Assembly: GCA_022225965.2 (NCBI GenBank)
Contig: JAKJXP020000004.1
Span: 372,001 to 436,000 of the forward strand
From: Diatrype stigma
Taxonomy: Eukaryota; Ascomycota; Sordariomycetes; Xylariales; Diatrypaceae
DNA length: 64,000 nt
Direction of reading: 5' to 3'
Within the stretch, counting starts at the first letter, position 1. Each line of letters starts with the position of its first letter. Made by a program: the position numbers and the translations under genes. This document shows, one piece after another, positions 1 through 9,502 of this stretch. Under the pieces are notes generated by a model. That model had not been told where the DNA came from, made no database searches, and worked only from the letters and a program-made list of their open reading frames with translations.

Positions 1-700
1 AGATAAGGAAGGCGTTCCCACTTGAGGAACGGCTATCCATCGAAACAATATTAGCGTTTATACTTGGTCTGCTGTTAGCTGTTTTGGGTGTCTTACATCG
101 TCATGTGCCGCTTTTGGGTGGACAGAACCTTCACGTTGGCGGAGAATTTCCAAGGCCTGAATAAGAGGATTGTGCCCATTTGCTACTGTCCGCAGGCGCC
201 ACACGTTCCAAGATAGCAATTTCTTAGCACCTGAGCAGGCAGAAGGGCTTGGAGATTGCCTAACTTCCATGGTACCATAACATGCAGGTGATGCTCTATG
301 AATGCCGATATGACTTAGATATATAGAACTTGCATACCTGGTATGATTTGGTTTGAAGCCAACACCAAAACATAAGTAACAGGCACAATTTAAATACTCC
401 AAATATACACAAGCATGATAGTTGACAGCGTATACCCGAACAGACCCTTGGAAAATGACTGGTCTATAATCCTTTGCAGCAATCTTCATTTTCTTAAATC
501 TGGTGGAGAATGATAAATGCCTTAGAAGGTTGTATGCGGTCCCACCGCAGACATCTTTACCAACCTGTTCCTATTGTAGTGTGTATATGTCATACCTATC
601 TATGATACCTACGCAACGTAAAATCAAGTTCTTTTCGTCTTTCTTTTTCAACATTTGTAACCTAATTGCTCGATTGTCCTTGAGCTGAACAAGGTGATCC
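1..700. other. No supported gene
   Basis: No gene can be supported here. A minus-strand open frame of 143 codons covers 58-489, but it has no recognisable domain, a biased composition rich in Cys, His and Tyr, and no splice signals that would link it to another exon. It could be a remnant of a gene lying to the left of the window. Confidence 0.4.
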
Positions 701-1582
701 ATGGATGAAACTCCTTCACCTAGACGGAGGCCCACTGGAGAGACACAACAGGAGCATCCACAGACGATGAACGGTAGGATGCAAAAACTGCCACTTGGTG
801 GTGGCCAACCGCCATTTCAAAAGCCTCCCAATCGTGGACAGCCGGCCTCCCAGTACCAGAGTTTAGGTCAGTCTTCAACCCAGCAATCTCTCGGGTACGG
901 ATAGCCACCACGCCAGAAACCTACTGGCCCAGGCCAACGGATCTTTAACAAACAAAACGGTTACATTTCTCAATGATCACGTAATGAAAGAGAACTAGAT
1001 TTCGACCAGCCTGATCGCCGAGAACAATGCCACCCTATACAGAATCACCACCAGTATTCTTCACAGGGATTCGTTAATCAAGGACAGTCCAACGTCCAGC
1101 AACAGGGCCGTGGTCGTACAATACACCAGCAAAACTACGGGCAGTCTAGTACCCGACAGCCTCCTAACAATAGACAACATACAACGCGTTCTACTCCGCA
1201 ACCGGCGTCACCACAAGTTCAAAGAGGGCCATCTCCGACCATGTTGCGTCCTAAATACCTATCGGAAGACGGAGAAGAAGAAAAAGAAGAAGGTGCTTGG
1301 AAGGAAGCTAGAGAGGCCCCGGGAAGCTCAGATATACCGCTAGTCCCTTACTTCTCACCACTGGTCAAACCGGAGCAGTCAGCTATAGAGGGCTATACAG
1401 CATCGCTGGGTCAACAAATACAATCCTTTCATTTAACACCCTGTCAGAAATCTATAAGCGACCTCTTTCTCACTAAGAAAGGAAAAAGTGGAATGAAGCT
1501 TAAAAAAGGAGGGGGGTGGAGGGTACCATTATATAGGTGGTCTAGCCCCCACAACCCCATATCTGACCTGCCACCCCGCTAA
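701..1582 (+). pseudogene. Decayed Q/P-rich reading frame, two in-frame stops
   Basis: A single reading frame runs from the ATG at 701 to a TAA at 1580-1582 and is broken by only two stops, a TAG at 902-904 and a TGA at 974-976. The last stretch, 977-1579, is open for 201 codons. Composition is uniform across the breaks: rich in Gln, Pro, Asn, Gly and Ser, with repeated short QS and QQ patches, then an acidic/lysine patch of Glu and Lys near 1267-1300. That continuity suggests one original low-complexity protein that has since decayed. No domain is recognisable. A gag-like retroelement protein or a prion-like RNA-binding tail are possible origins, but nothing proves either. TAG is the kind of stop that C-to-T repeat-induced mutation makes from CAG. 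Alternatively the breaks could be spliced out, although I found no convincing donor and acceptor pair. Confidence 0.35.
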
Positions 1583-2069
1583 ACTCTTTGATTCCAGTCA
1601 CTCTCTAAGCAGAATGACAACATATCATGAAGTATACAGCATTTTATGGCCTTGCGGTTGCATCATGCTCATGTATCATGGGCTGACAATTACATGGGGT
1701 TGCTTATCGCCGACAGTTATGTCCTAAACGCCCCTAGTACACCCTGGACCCCCCTACTTATGTCCTAAAACATAGACTAAACCCGACGACAACTTACCTA
1801 GAGGGGCAAGGCATCGTGTAGCTAGCGGAAAGATGATCGCGGCGCAGTCTTCTTCTATGTACCATGATGGCCGTCTGGGAAAGACGAGCTGGGTGAAGGA
1901 ACATGTTTATATCTTATGATGTCCAAACAACTTGTTGCCTGTTGGTTAGTAATACTTGGGGCAGTCCGCTGACTATATATTTCATGAGCATCTCACCCAT
2001 TCCCATGGCAAGGCTCAACACCATTACCTTGTTATACCCTACCCCAAGAGCCACCAGAATCCAACAACC
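1583..2069. other. Intergenic, promoter of the SDR gene
   Basis: No gene seen. A TATA-like stretch (ctatatatttcatg, about 1971) lies roughly 100 bp before the SDR start, followed by a C/A-rich leader. Confidence 0.4.
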
Positions 2070-3352
2070 ATGAGTTCCGACCAGCAGACTGGAAGCGGCC
2101 TGGCCATCCGGCACGCAGCCGCAATCAAAGACAAAGTGATCCTGACCACGGGCGTGACTCTCGGGACGCTAGGATCCGGCTTCGTCCTCGCCATCGCACG
2201 CGCGCAGCCCTCGCTCCTCATCCTCGCCGGCCGCAGCCCAGCGAAGAACCAGCAGACGGCGCAGGCCGTGAACGACCAGTTCCCCGGCGTCAAGGTCCGC
2301 ACGCTCGAGCTGGACCTCGTGTCGCTGGCAGCCGTGCGCGCGGCGGCCGAGACGGTCAACGGGTGGGACGACGTGCCCCGGATCGATGTCCTCATGAACA
2401 ATGCCGGCGTCATGGCCACCGAGTGGGCGACCTCCCCGGATGGGTTCGAGAGCCAGCTGGCCATAAACCACCTGGGCCACTTCCTGTTCACCAACCTCAT
2501 CATGGGAAAGATCCTGAAGTCCCCCGCGCCGCGCATCGTCAACGTCTCCAGCAACGGCCACAGACTGGGCCCGTTCCGATTCGATGATTACAATTTCAGG
2601 GTGCGTGTGGCTGATGCATTTCGGCTTTTTTTCGTTGAATGTGCCCGAGGCCCCCTGTCCCAGCTTCAATCCGTCATCGATGTCCTAGAACGCGTGTCGA
2701 AACTAACACTAGCACATCTGTAGAATGGCGAATGTTACAACAAATGGTTGAGCTACGGCCAGTCGAAGACAGCGAACATGCTGATGGCTCTCTCGCTGGC
2801 GGAAAAGCTCGGTGCCAAGCACAACCTGACAGCCTTAAGCCTGCACCCTGGCCTCGTGATGTCAAATCTCGGCTCCCATCTCAAGCTATTCGGGGATGAC
2901 GCGCCCGACATGGAATCCATGAGTGCGTGCTTTCTTACTGAGTCCCTGCCGGCGTGCCCATCAAGCTGACAATTGTCTGACAGAGGAAATGGACCGTCTT
3001 TTCGGCAACCCTATCGCCTGGATGGACTTTGCCGCCGTAGTCAAGGCAGAAACTCCAGATGAGGCGGCGAGGAACCTGGTTTACGCTGCCTTTGACCCAG
3101 ATATTACAGGTGAGATCTATCCTTCTATTCCCCCTTTCCCGGTCAAGCCACAAATATACACTATGCGTAGATACAATTGGTCCAGGAATTCCGCTAATCA
3201 TGACCGCAGCTCATAATGGCGCCTACATAGAGGACTGCCAAGTGGCTGATCCCTGGGTTGGTGCGGTGAAACCTTGGGCAAACAGCCCTATTGAGGCTGA
3301 GAGGCTGTGGAGGTTAAGCGAGAAACTTGTAGGACAGGAATTCTCATATTAG
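2070..3352 (+). CDS. Short-chain dehydrogenase/reductase (retinol-dehydrogenase-like)
   Basis: Predicted 332-aa NAD(P)-dependent oxidoreductase in four exons: 2070-2600, 2724-2922, 2984-3109 and 3210-3352, with exon phases 0, 1 and 1 that join cleanly. The start is the ATG at 2070, in an ACCATGAG context. The same frame opens 38 codons further upstream, but that part reads like leader sequence. The N-terminal cofactor site is an unusual TGVTLGTLG version of the TGxxxGxG motif. NNAGVM follows near residue 110, then the catalytic YGQSK (Tyr188, Lys192). The C-terminus (NGAYIEDCQVADPW) is typical of the fungal retinol-dehydrogenase/WW-oxidoreductase-like SDR group. The substrate cannot be told from sequence. 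It lies about 11 kb outside the cluster, with housekeeping genes in between, so a role in the pathway is unlikely but not excluded. Confidence 0.85.
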
Positions 3353-3581
3353 AGGTTGGTCATCCAGGAAGTCATTAGTAGAAGATTATAGGGGGTACAT
3401 TTGAGCCTTAGCTGATTATATAACGGCGCGGAAAGCCTGTCTTCCCGTGCTCGCTTGCCTACAACTGTCATCGTACATATCATGTGACGGCAAACGTGCC
3501 AAATCGCTATCATTATGACTAGAATATACTATTTTGATCTGCAATATTCTGAACCTTTGCAGCCATTAGACCCCAAGTTAG

Positions 3582-4279
3582 TTAAACATATTCCCAAGCA
3601 TTGGGGCCCTCTGACGTGTAGGATCTAACGGCAGTATCGTAGCATCCCTCCTTTTGTAGACCAGCGAATAGCTGGTAAGTCCGCTCCCTCGGCTCACCTT
3701 CGGTGACAGGACAAGCCACCCAGCCCTCCATGATGCTGTTGAAAACGTTGACCGGAGCTCCGAACGACTCACTTCGTTGGCGTGAGAAGCCGGTGGACAC
3801 AGACCCGTCAGGCATAGAGGCCGAGTGCGGCTCGGTGTACGAGAGCGAGCCATCCGGGGCGATGTAAACTATTCCCCCCTCGTTTATCAGCGCATGTCAA
3901 CCAGCCACGAATATCTCTTTGCAGGCTGCTCCTAAATTCTTAGCCGCTGCTAGCTCCACTCACCTTGTTGCCCTCCCGGCACAGCAACGTTCAAAGACAA
4001 GGTCCCGTTGCCCCCGGTGAACACGGTTGATGTCCCGGGCAGCTGAGTGCAATCCAGCCCTTCGATGCCGTCCGGGCAGTACGCGGACGTCTCTCTGTTG
4101 ACCCAGAACTTGCCGCCGTTGGCGTTGATCGCGTCCCCCACGAAGAACACATCAGAGGTATAGTCTTGCCTCCAGACGCCCGCGGTCCAGGGCCCCTCGG
4201 GGACGGACATCTGTCGAGGCAAGATTGCGGCCCCTAGGGCGGCGAGCGGGCAGACGAGTAGAGTCGCGAAGGTCTTCAT
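3582..4279 (-). CDS. Small secreted protein, IgE-binding/PhiA-like
   Basis: Predicted 200-aa secreted protein in two exons, 4279-3964 and 3868-3582. The intron 3869-3963 begins GTGAGT and ends AATAG. The N-terminus is a clear signal peptide: Met-Lys, then a hydrophobic stretch to about residue 18, then a Pro-Arg-Gln site that could be processed. The mature part contains a GKFWVNRETSAYCP segment, a VYIAPDGSLSYT stretch and a GWVACP segment close to the C-terminus. This layout resembles the small fungal wall or secreted proteins annotated as IgE-binding protein or PhiA-like. That similarity is from memory and is moderate. No enzyme motif is seen. The gene stands alone, between the SDR gene and the photolyase. 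Confidence 0.65.
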
Positions 4280-5481
4280 GGCGATTTTTTTTCGAGGAAG
4301 TAAGTTATACGATCTGCTGATGGGGAGATCGGAACGAATATGGATGGTTTGTGCTTTCAGTGTTGTATACGGTAAGAGGACGCAGCTGGAGAGGATGGTG
4401 ACGATCTCGTTACCAAAGAAGGCAAGGGGACATGCAAGGGCGATCGGGTATTTTATAGTTGAACATTTTCAGCCCAATAGCCCATGCATGGCTTGATCCA
4501 ATCAGTCGCGCTGTGCCATCACACGTTACAATGCCGTACACCCGCTGCTCCATTGCATCACGCCTCTCGTATATGTAGGATGTTTGACTGAATCGCACCA
4601 GGACGTCCCAATCATGCACTCGTGCCAATGACTAGGTAGACTTCCGGTTATATTCAGGGTGGCAAGGTGGCAGCACTATATCAAGAGAGTAGTAGCTATA
4701 GCTATAGCGTAGCAGGAGAGTGGGTATCGTCCGAAAGCTGGCTCGATCCGATCCGACACGTTCAGCTTATCGGCTAATATCTGCATGCTCGGGTCCACTG
4801 TTATATGAATACGAGAGGCCTGGCCACCCGTCCCCGCGGGTCTCAATCCGATGCGATTCCCCATTTGCAAAGCGTACCTAAGGGATAGTAGGGGCCAATG
4901 GGTGCACGATAGATGGCCGTGTTATAGGGGGGCCAACCTTCTCTCTTGGGGGAATCCGTGTGAAGTGGCATTTCAAGAATGAAGAACTTCGCTACTCCAG
5001 AACACCCTCTAGAATAAGCTGGCCAGTCAGCTTCGAGCAACCTTGGTATCCGTCTTCAGAGCAACATTTGATGATGGCAAGGTTTTTTGCGAGTAACGTT
5101 GACTCGCATCAGCAGTCCTTCGAATATTCCACGTGTTTGATGCGACCAAATACGCAGCAATTCGCTCATAAGGTAAATCTGTTATATTTAGACATACCTG
5201 CATCTTGGATCCACTCGTGAGTGTATGTATTTTGAAGACCTTATGTGTTTTTTAGGTGAATGAATGACGCTCATCACCAGGCCCAATCAAGGCATACTGC
5301 AGCACCCGTGGAATGTATAGCAAAATATGTTTCACGAACAAGATTGGAACTATTCATGACATGTCTAATCTAAGCCGATCTATAGACAGCCACCCCATGA
5401 ACAGCTCAATTGCCCGTGCTACAGGGCAAGATACTATACGCTTGTGCCCTCGATTTGGTATCACCCAACACTAAAGCAGGG
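4280..5481. other. Intergenic, no gene seen
   Basis: About 1.2 kb holding the promoter of the minus-strand small secreted protein gene on the left and the downstream region of the photolyase on the right. Short open frames here have no domains and no consistent codon bias. A run of TAGCTA repeats (agtagtagctatagctatagcg, about 4688-4709) is the only patterned stretch. Confidence 0.4.
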
Positions 5482-7473
5482 CTACAAAGCTTTACCCCTT
5501 TCAATGCCAGCCTTGTACTCCTTCAAAGCCCGCTCTCTACTCTCCTTATGATCGACGATCTTGCGGGGGTAGCCCGCCTTGCTAGCGGCGGGGCCGGCAC
5601 CCCTGGCATACGGGTCATGGATGGCGGCGGACCCCGCCTGGACGGCGCGCAGCTCGGGGACCCATTCGCGGATGTAGTGGCCGTCGGGGTCGAACTTCTC
5701 GCTCTGGAGGAGCGGGTTGAAGACGCGGAAGTAGGGCTGGGGGTCGGCGCCGACGGAGGCGCTGAAGCCCCAGCCGCCGCTGTTGGAGGCGAAGTCGCCG
5801 TCAATCAGGTGCTCCATGAAATGGCGCTCGCCCATGCGCCAGTCCAGCAGTAGGTCCTTGGCTAGGAACGACGCCGCGATCATCCGGCACCGGTTGTGCA
5901 CCCAGCCCTGGCCCCGCAGCTGCCGCATCGCCGCGTCCACGATCGGGTACCCCGTGCGCCCCGCGCCCCACGCCGCGAAGTGCTCCCGGTCGTACGACCA
6001 CGACACCGACGAGTACTCGGGTTTGAACGGCTTATTCATACTGCATTGCATTGCGTCCAATCGCACCGCATTAGCATAGCGCGTACTGAGGAATGCAGAA
6101 ACGGATGCTTCGGATCCTGATGCAAGTGAAAAGAGAGAAGGCAAATGACAGAGACACGAGGAAGACGGATAAACGAACCAGATATACGGCCAATGCACCA
6201 AGATATGCTTATAGAAATCCCGCCACGCCACCTCGCCAATCCACGTCCGAATGCCCTCATCCCCCGCATCGAGCCGCTTCAGCCTGCCGCGATCCCTCGC
6301 CGCGCGCACCGCCGTTCGCGTGCTCAGTGTCCCAGCCGCAAAGTGAACGGAAAGCGACGAGGTAGCGCCCTTCTCGGCGGGGAAATTACGCTTCATCGCG
6401 TAGTCCGCGATCTTCTCCTCGCAGAACACGCGCAAGCGCTCGAGCGCTGCGTGCTCTCCCGCCGGCCACAGCTCGCGCAGCCGCTGCTGCGGCGCTTTTC
6501 TACCATCGCCGTCGTACTGACCTTCCAGAAGACGCTTATTCGGCGGCGCCTCGGGAATCTGGCAACAGAATACATCGGCGAAGCGCTCGCGCGCCCCCGC
6601 CGGGTTCCGCGCCGGCGGCTCCGAAGCGGCCAGCAGGTCCGGGTGCGCGTGCAGGTGGGCGACCCAGGCGCGCCACCACGGCGTGTAGACGGCGTACTGG
6701 CGGCCGGCCCCCGTGTGCAGCTGGCCAGGCGGCACGACGCACGTATCGTGCACGACGTCGACGGCGACGCCCCGCGCGGCCCCGGCTCGCACGAGCCGCG
6801 CGTCGCGGCGCAGCTCGTCGACCTCGTACTCGGCGGCGGCGTACAGCTGGCGGGCACCCCAGGCATCGCGCGCGAGCGCCAGCACGCGCGGCACGACGTC
6901 GCGGCGCCGCGGCACCGTCTCGATGTGCAGCGGGATGTCGTAGTGCGTCGCGAGGTCGCGCTGCAGTATCGCCAGCGACCGCAGCGCGAAGTCGACTCGC
7001 GCGGGGGAGATCAGGTGGGCTTCGAAGTCTTCGGGCGATAGTACGTATAGGCACACGAGGGGCACGCCGGCGGCCTGGGCGCGCTTGCTCGCGAGGGACA
7101 GGGCCCGGTTGTCGGTCGTGCGCAGGTCCCATCGAAACCAGTGGACGACAGCGGCGTCGGTGCTGGTCTGGTCGATGATGCGCTGGCGCGCCTCGGCGGT
7201 CTCTTCGAGAGCTGCGTTTAGCTCCTCGATCGGCCGCGGGAGCTCGTCGTTGTTGTAGGCGAGCGCGCGCGCATTGCTCATCTCTGGTGGGTAGAACTCA
7301 CGGAGCACGATGCCGTGCTCTTCGGCCTCGGCGGAGGATGGATGGGGTAGGCGGATAGGGTCATCTTTGGGACGTGCTGTTTCTGCTCTGGCCTTCTTTA
7401 TCTTCTTCTCTGCTGTCAAGCCGTCACCGTTGGGTGCGGCGCTGCTCTTATGGATATATCTCTTGGGCGGCAT
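5482..7473 (-). CDS. phr1: Class I CPD (deoxyribodipyrimidine) photolyase
   Basis: Predicted 617-aa blue-light DNA repair enzyme that splits cyclobutane pyrimidine dimers using FAD and an antenna pigment. The exons are 7473-6179 and 6040-5482. The intron (6041-6178) is 138 nt, a multiple of three with no in-frame stop, so the raw frame reads straight through it. Removing it restores the family core WPYICMNKPFKP. The N-terminal alpha/beta photolyase domain opens with VVHWFRWDLR. The FAD-binding domain has WRDFYKHIL, WGAGRTGYPIVDAAMRQL, the MHNR-like segment HNRCRM, DLLLDWRMGE and the DPDGHYIREW end. Length and order match Neurospora PHR. The start is placed at MPPKR (7473). The frame also has an upstream ATG at 7632 that would add a 53-residue leader with no acidic residues, possibly a mitochondrial signal. 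Confidence 0.93.
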   Translation of the reverse strand: MPPKRYIHKSSAAPNGDGLTAEKKIKKARAETARPKDDPIRLPHPSSAEAEEHGIVLREFYPPEMSNARALAYNNDELPRPIEELNAALEETAEARQRIIDQTSTDAAVVHWFRWDLRTTDNRALSLASKRAQAAGVPLVCLYVLSPEDFEAHLISPARVDFALRSLAILQRDLATHYDIPLHIETVPRRRDVVPRVLALARDAWGARQLYAAAEYEVDELRRDARLVRAGAARGVAVDVVHDTCVVPPGQLHTGAGRQYAVYTPWWRAWVAHLHAHPDLLAASEPPARNPAGARERFADVFCCQIPEAPPNKRLLEGQYDGDGRKAPQQRLRELWPAGEHAALERLRVFCEEKIADYAMKRNFPAEKGATSSLSVHFAAGTLSTRTAVRAARDRGRLKRLDAGDEGIRTWIGEVAWRDFYKHILVHWPYIWFVYPSSSCLCHLPSLFSLASGSEASVSAFLSTRYANAVRLDAMQCSMNKPFKPEYSSVSWSYDREHFAAWGAGRTGYPIVDAAMRQLRGQGWVHNRCRMIAASFLAKDLLLDWRMGERHFMEHLIDGDFASNSGGWGFSASVGADPQPYFRVFNPLLQSEKFDPDGHYIREWVPELRAVQAGSAAIHDPYARGAGPAASKAGYPRKIVDHKESRERALKEYKAGIERGKAL

Positions 7474-8508
7474 TGCGTAACATGTCACTGTGACGTGATA
7501 AAAGGATGACAGCGAAAGAACAGGGACATGTCTTAATGGCTTGGGGTGTTGCGAATGTCGACAAAGAAAAAACGGGTGTCGAAGAGACGCCAGGGAGTAC
7601 ATTGGAAATCGAACATTGTTTCTGTTAAACAATTAAATTCCATGATTACAACATCTACCTCACGGTTTACACCAAGATGCTATTTAGAGATGGCTGATAT
7701 TGGTTAGTTTCTGAGAACATTCGGGGTTTCCAGTGCGTCATCGAGGAACTCAAATCGAGACTTGAGATTTACGAATCGAGAATGCGATCTGGTGGCTTGG
7801 TTAGCGCCCCTTCAGGGGGTTCGATCCCGAACAAAGGGCTCAAAGCTGGAGAGTGATCCTGATCTCCCGCGGATTAGGTTTGTGCAACATATAGCTATAA
7901 CCATTAAGTAAGCAAAAGAGTCGATTAGGGATTGCCTGGCATGGGCTCAACAGCACAACCCTAGACTGACGGTGTCCAAGGGATTTCAATCACGGAATGG
8001 CGTGTGTAGGCATGGGAAGATTCGTTGATTTGTTGATTTGTGTATTGATATGTTTGACCCGTATCTGTGCCATGATGAACATCTGGAGCATCACAGCTTT
8101 TTCAAGGCCATAAGGTCTATCTTCGGCACGGGTACTATCGAGGTAGTCCCAGAATCCACGCTCACAGGGTCACTCGGAAGTGGGTGCGAGAATCCTTCGC
8201 CAGCCGGTTCTAGTTGATCACATAAGAAAGCGGATTGCACAATCCAGTTGGGAATATTGTTCTTGTTTATTTATTCCGAGTTTCAGTCGTGTTGACGGTA
8301 ACTATCCGCCTGAATGTGTATCAAATGCGATGCATCATGCCGTGCCTCCCGAGTTTGCCATTTTATCCCATTCAACACCGAAACCCTAGAAGGCGGTGAG
8401 TCAGTACCATTACTACAAGCCAGGCCGTATTGTGGCTCGAGCTCGGAACCCTCGAGCCGTGCCACATGCCACAGCAAGACGTACCATTCAACGACGAAGA
8501 TAAAGTGC
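7474..8508. other. Intergenic, no gene seen
   Basis: Holds the photolyase promoter and leader (including the alternative upstream start at 7632) and the downstream region of the S21e gene. A tRNA B-box-like string (GGTTCGATCCC) occurs near 7819, but no cloverleaf can be folded around it. Confidence 0.4.
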
Positions 8509-8866
8509 TTATCGCTGGGCGCTCCAGACGCTCTTGAGGAGACCATCCCGCTGTGCCAGTCTGTTGAAAGCATCGTCGCTCTCAGCCATGGCCCGGACGA
8601 ATCCGGAGAGGGCGTAGACGTGGTTCTCGCCGGGGATCTGGCGGCCGTTCTCGTCGACCTTGGCAACGGAGATCTGGACGGAAGCGTGGTCCTTGGCCTT
8701 GATAATCCGGTTCGTGGCAGAGCACTTCCGGGGGACGTAGCTGTAGGTGAGAGATTCAAGTTAGCATACCAGGCCAGTCCAACAGGTCGTCTCGTCTTTT
8801 TCCGAAGGACAACAAAGAATCAGGGTCGCCATACAGGTCCACAATCTCGCCGCGGTCGTTCTCCAT
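8509..8866 (-). CDS. rps21: 40S ribosomal protein S21e
   Basis: Predicted 87-aa small-subunit ribosomal protein, the full family length. Exon 1 (8866-8835, 32 nt) encodes [10 protein letters not shown] plus two bases of a Leu codon. The intron 8741-8834 has a GTATGG donor, a GCTAAC branch site and a CTACAG acceptor. Exon 2 (8740-8509) encodes the rest, starting [13 protein letters not shown] and ending [10 protein letters not shown] before the TAA. The match to fungal S21e is essentially residue for residue in the segments I remember. S21e sits on the 40S subunit and is needed for maturation of the 18S rRNA 3' end. A second, non-coding intron in the 5' leader is plausible but cannot be shown from sequence. 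Confidence 0.97.
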
Positions 8867-9502
8867 TTTGGCTACTTGTGAAGTTTGGGGAGGTAAACGG
8901 GTGGGTTGGTTTGCGACGGCGAGGATGAATGTCGGATTCGTTGGTGGTTGAGTATCGCAGGCTCGGATCACGCAGACTGAATTTCGCAATATTTTTGGCT
9001 CCTTTGGAATTTCGAGAGGGTTTGGTGGGGTTCGCTCAATCAGCCATCACGTGATGGTGGAGAACCTTGTCGGTAGGTAACTGCCTTAGGTCCGTTGATA
9101 AGATAAGGTCAGATAATCGGGTCCAGATCAGATAAGCTTCGTTAGATAAGTTGGATAAGCTGGATAAGCTGGATAAGTTCTGATAAGCTTTAGCGCTTCC
9201 TAAATTCCGAGTCATGTGACAGCGTGGCGATCTCGTGTGGTCCCACTCATTGTTATGATCGAGTTCCCGATTCCGCGATGTTCAATGCAAGGGTACGAAG
9301 TATTCCGACGCTATAACGCATATCGACAAAGAAGGGGAGCGTCTTGATCGCTCTGTTCGAGAAAATCAGATTTTGACAATTTGCTATGATTTGCCGATAA
9401 ACCAGCTGAGAACCTTCTTTTCAACCCCTTTTCAAAGTGCCTGCCTGCATTCGCCGTCGTTGCGCCTGGCGCATCGCTATATCTCTCCGACGTGTAATCG
9501 GC
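8867..9502. promoter_or_regulatory. Divergent promoter of rps21 and SLX4
   Basis: About 640 bp between two divergently transcribed genes, so it must hold both promoters. It includes a GATAAG-rich block at about 9097-9190, described separately, and a CACGTGATG motif near 9049. No ORF is supported. Confidence 0.5.
9131..9190 (+). repeat. GATAAG-rich tandem repeat in the promoter
   Basis: A short degenerate tandem array of ggataagct units spaced 9-10 bp apart, with two more GATAAG copies just upstream (around 9098-9105 and 9130). GATAAG is the core site of fungal GATA factors (nitrogen, light and iron regulators), so the block could be a cluster of binding sites between rps21 and SLX4. It could equally be plain microsatellite drift. 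Confidence 0.6.

Noticed and set aside
6145..7041. 298-codon Arg-rich plus-strand frame
   Set aside because: Antisense shadow of the photolyase coding sequence.
7780..7830. tRNA-like string (A-box-like followed by GGTTCGATCCC)
   Set aside because: The two boxes are only about 20 bp apart and no acceptor or T-stem pairing can be made.
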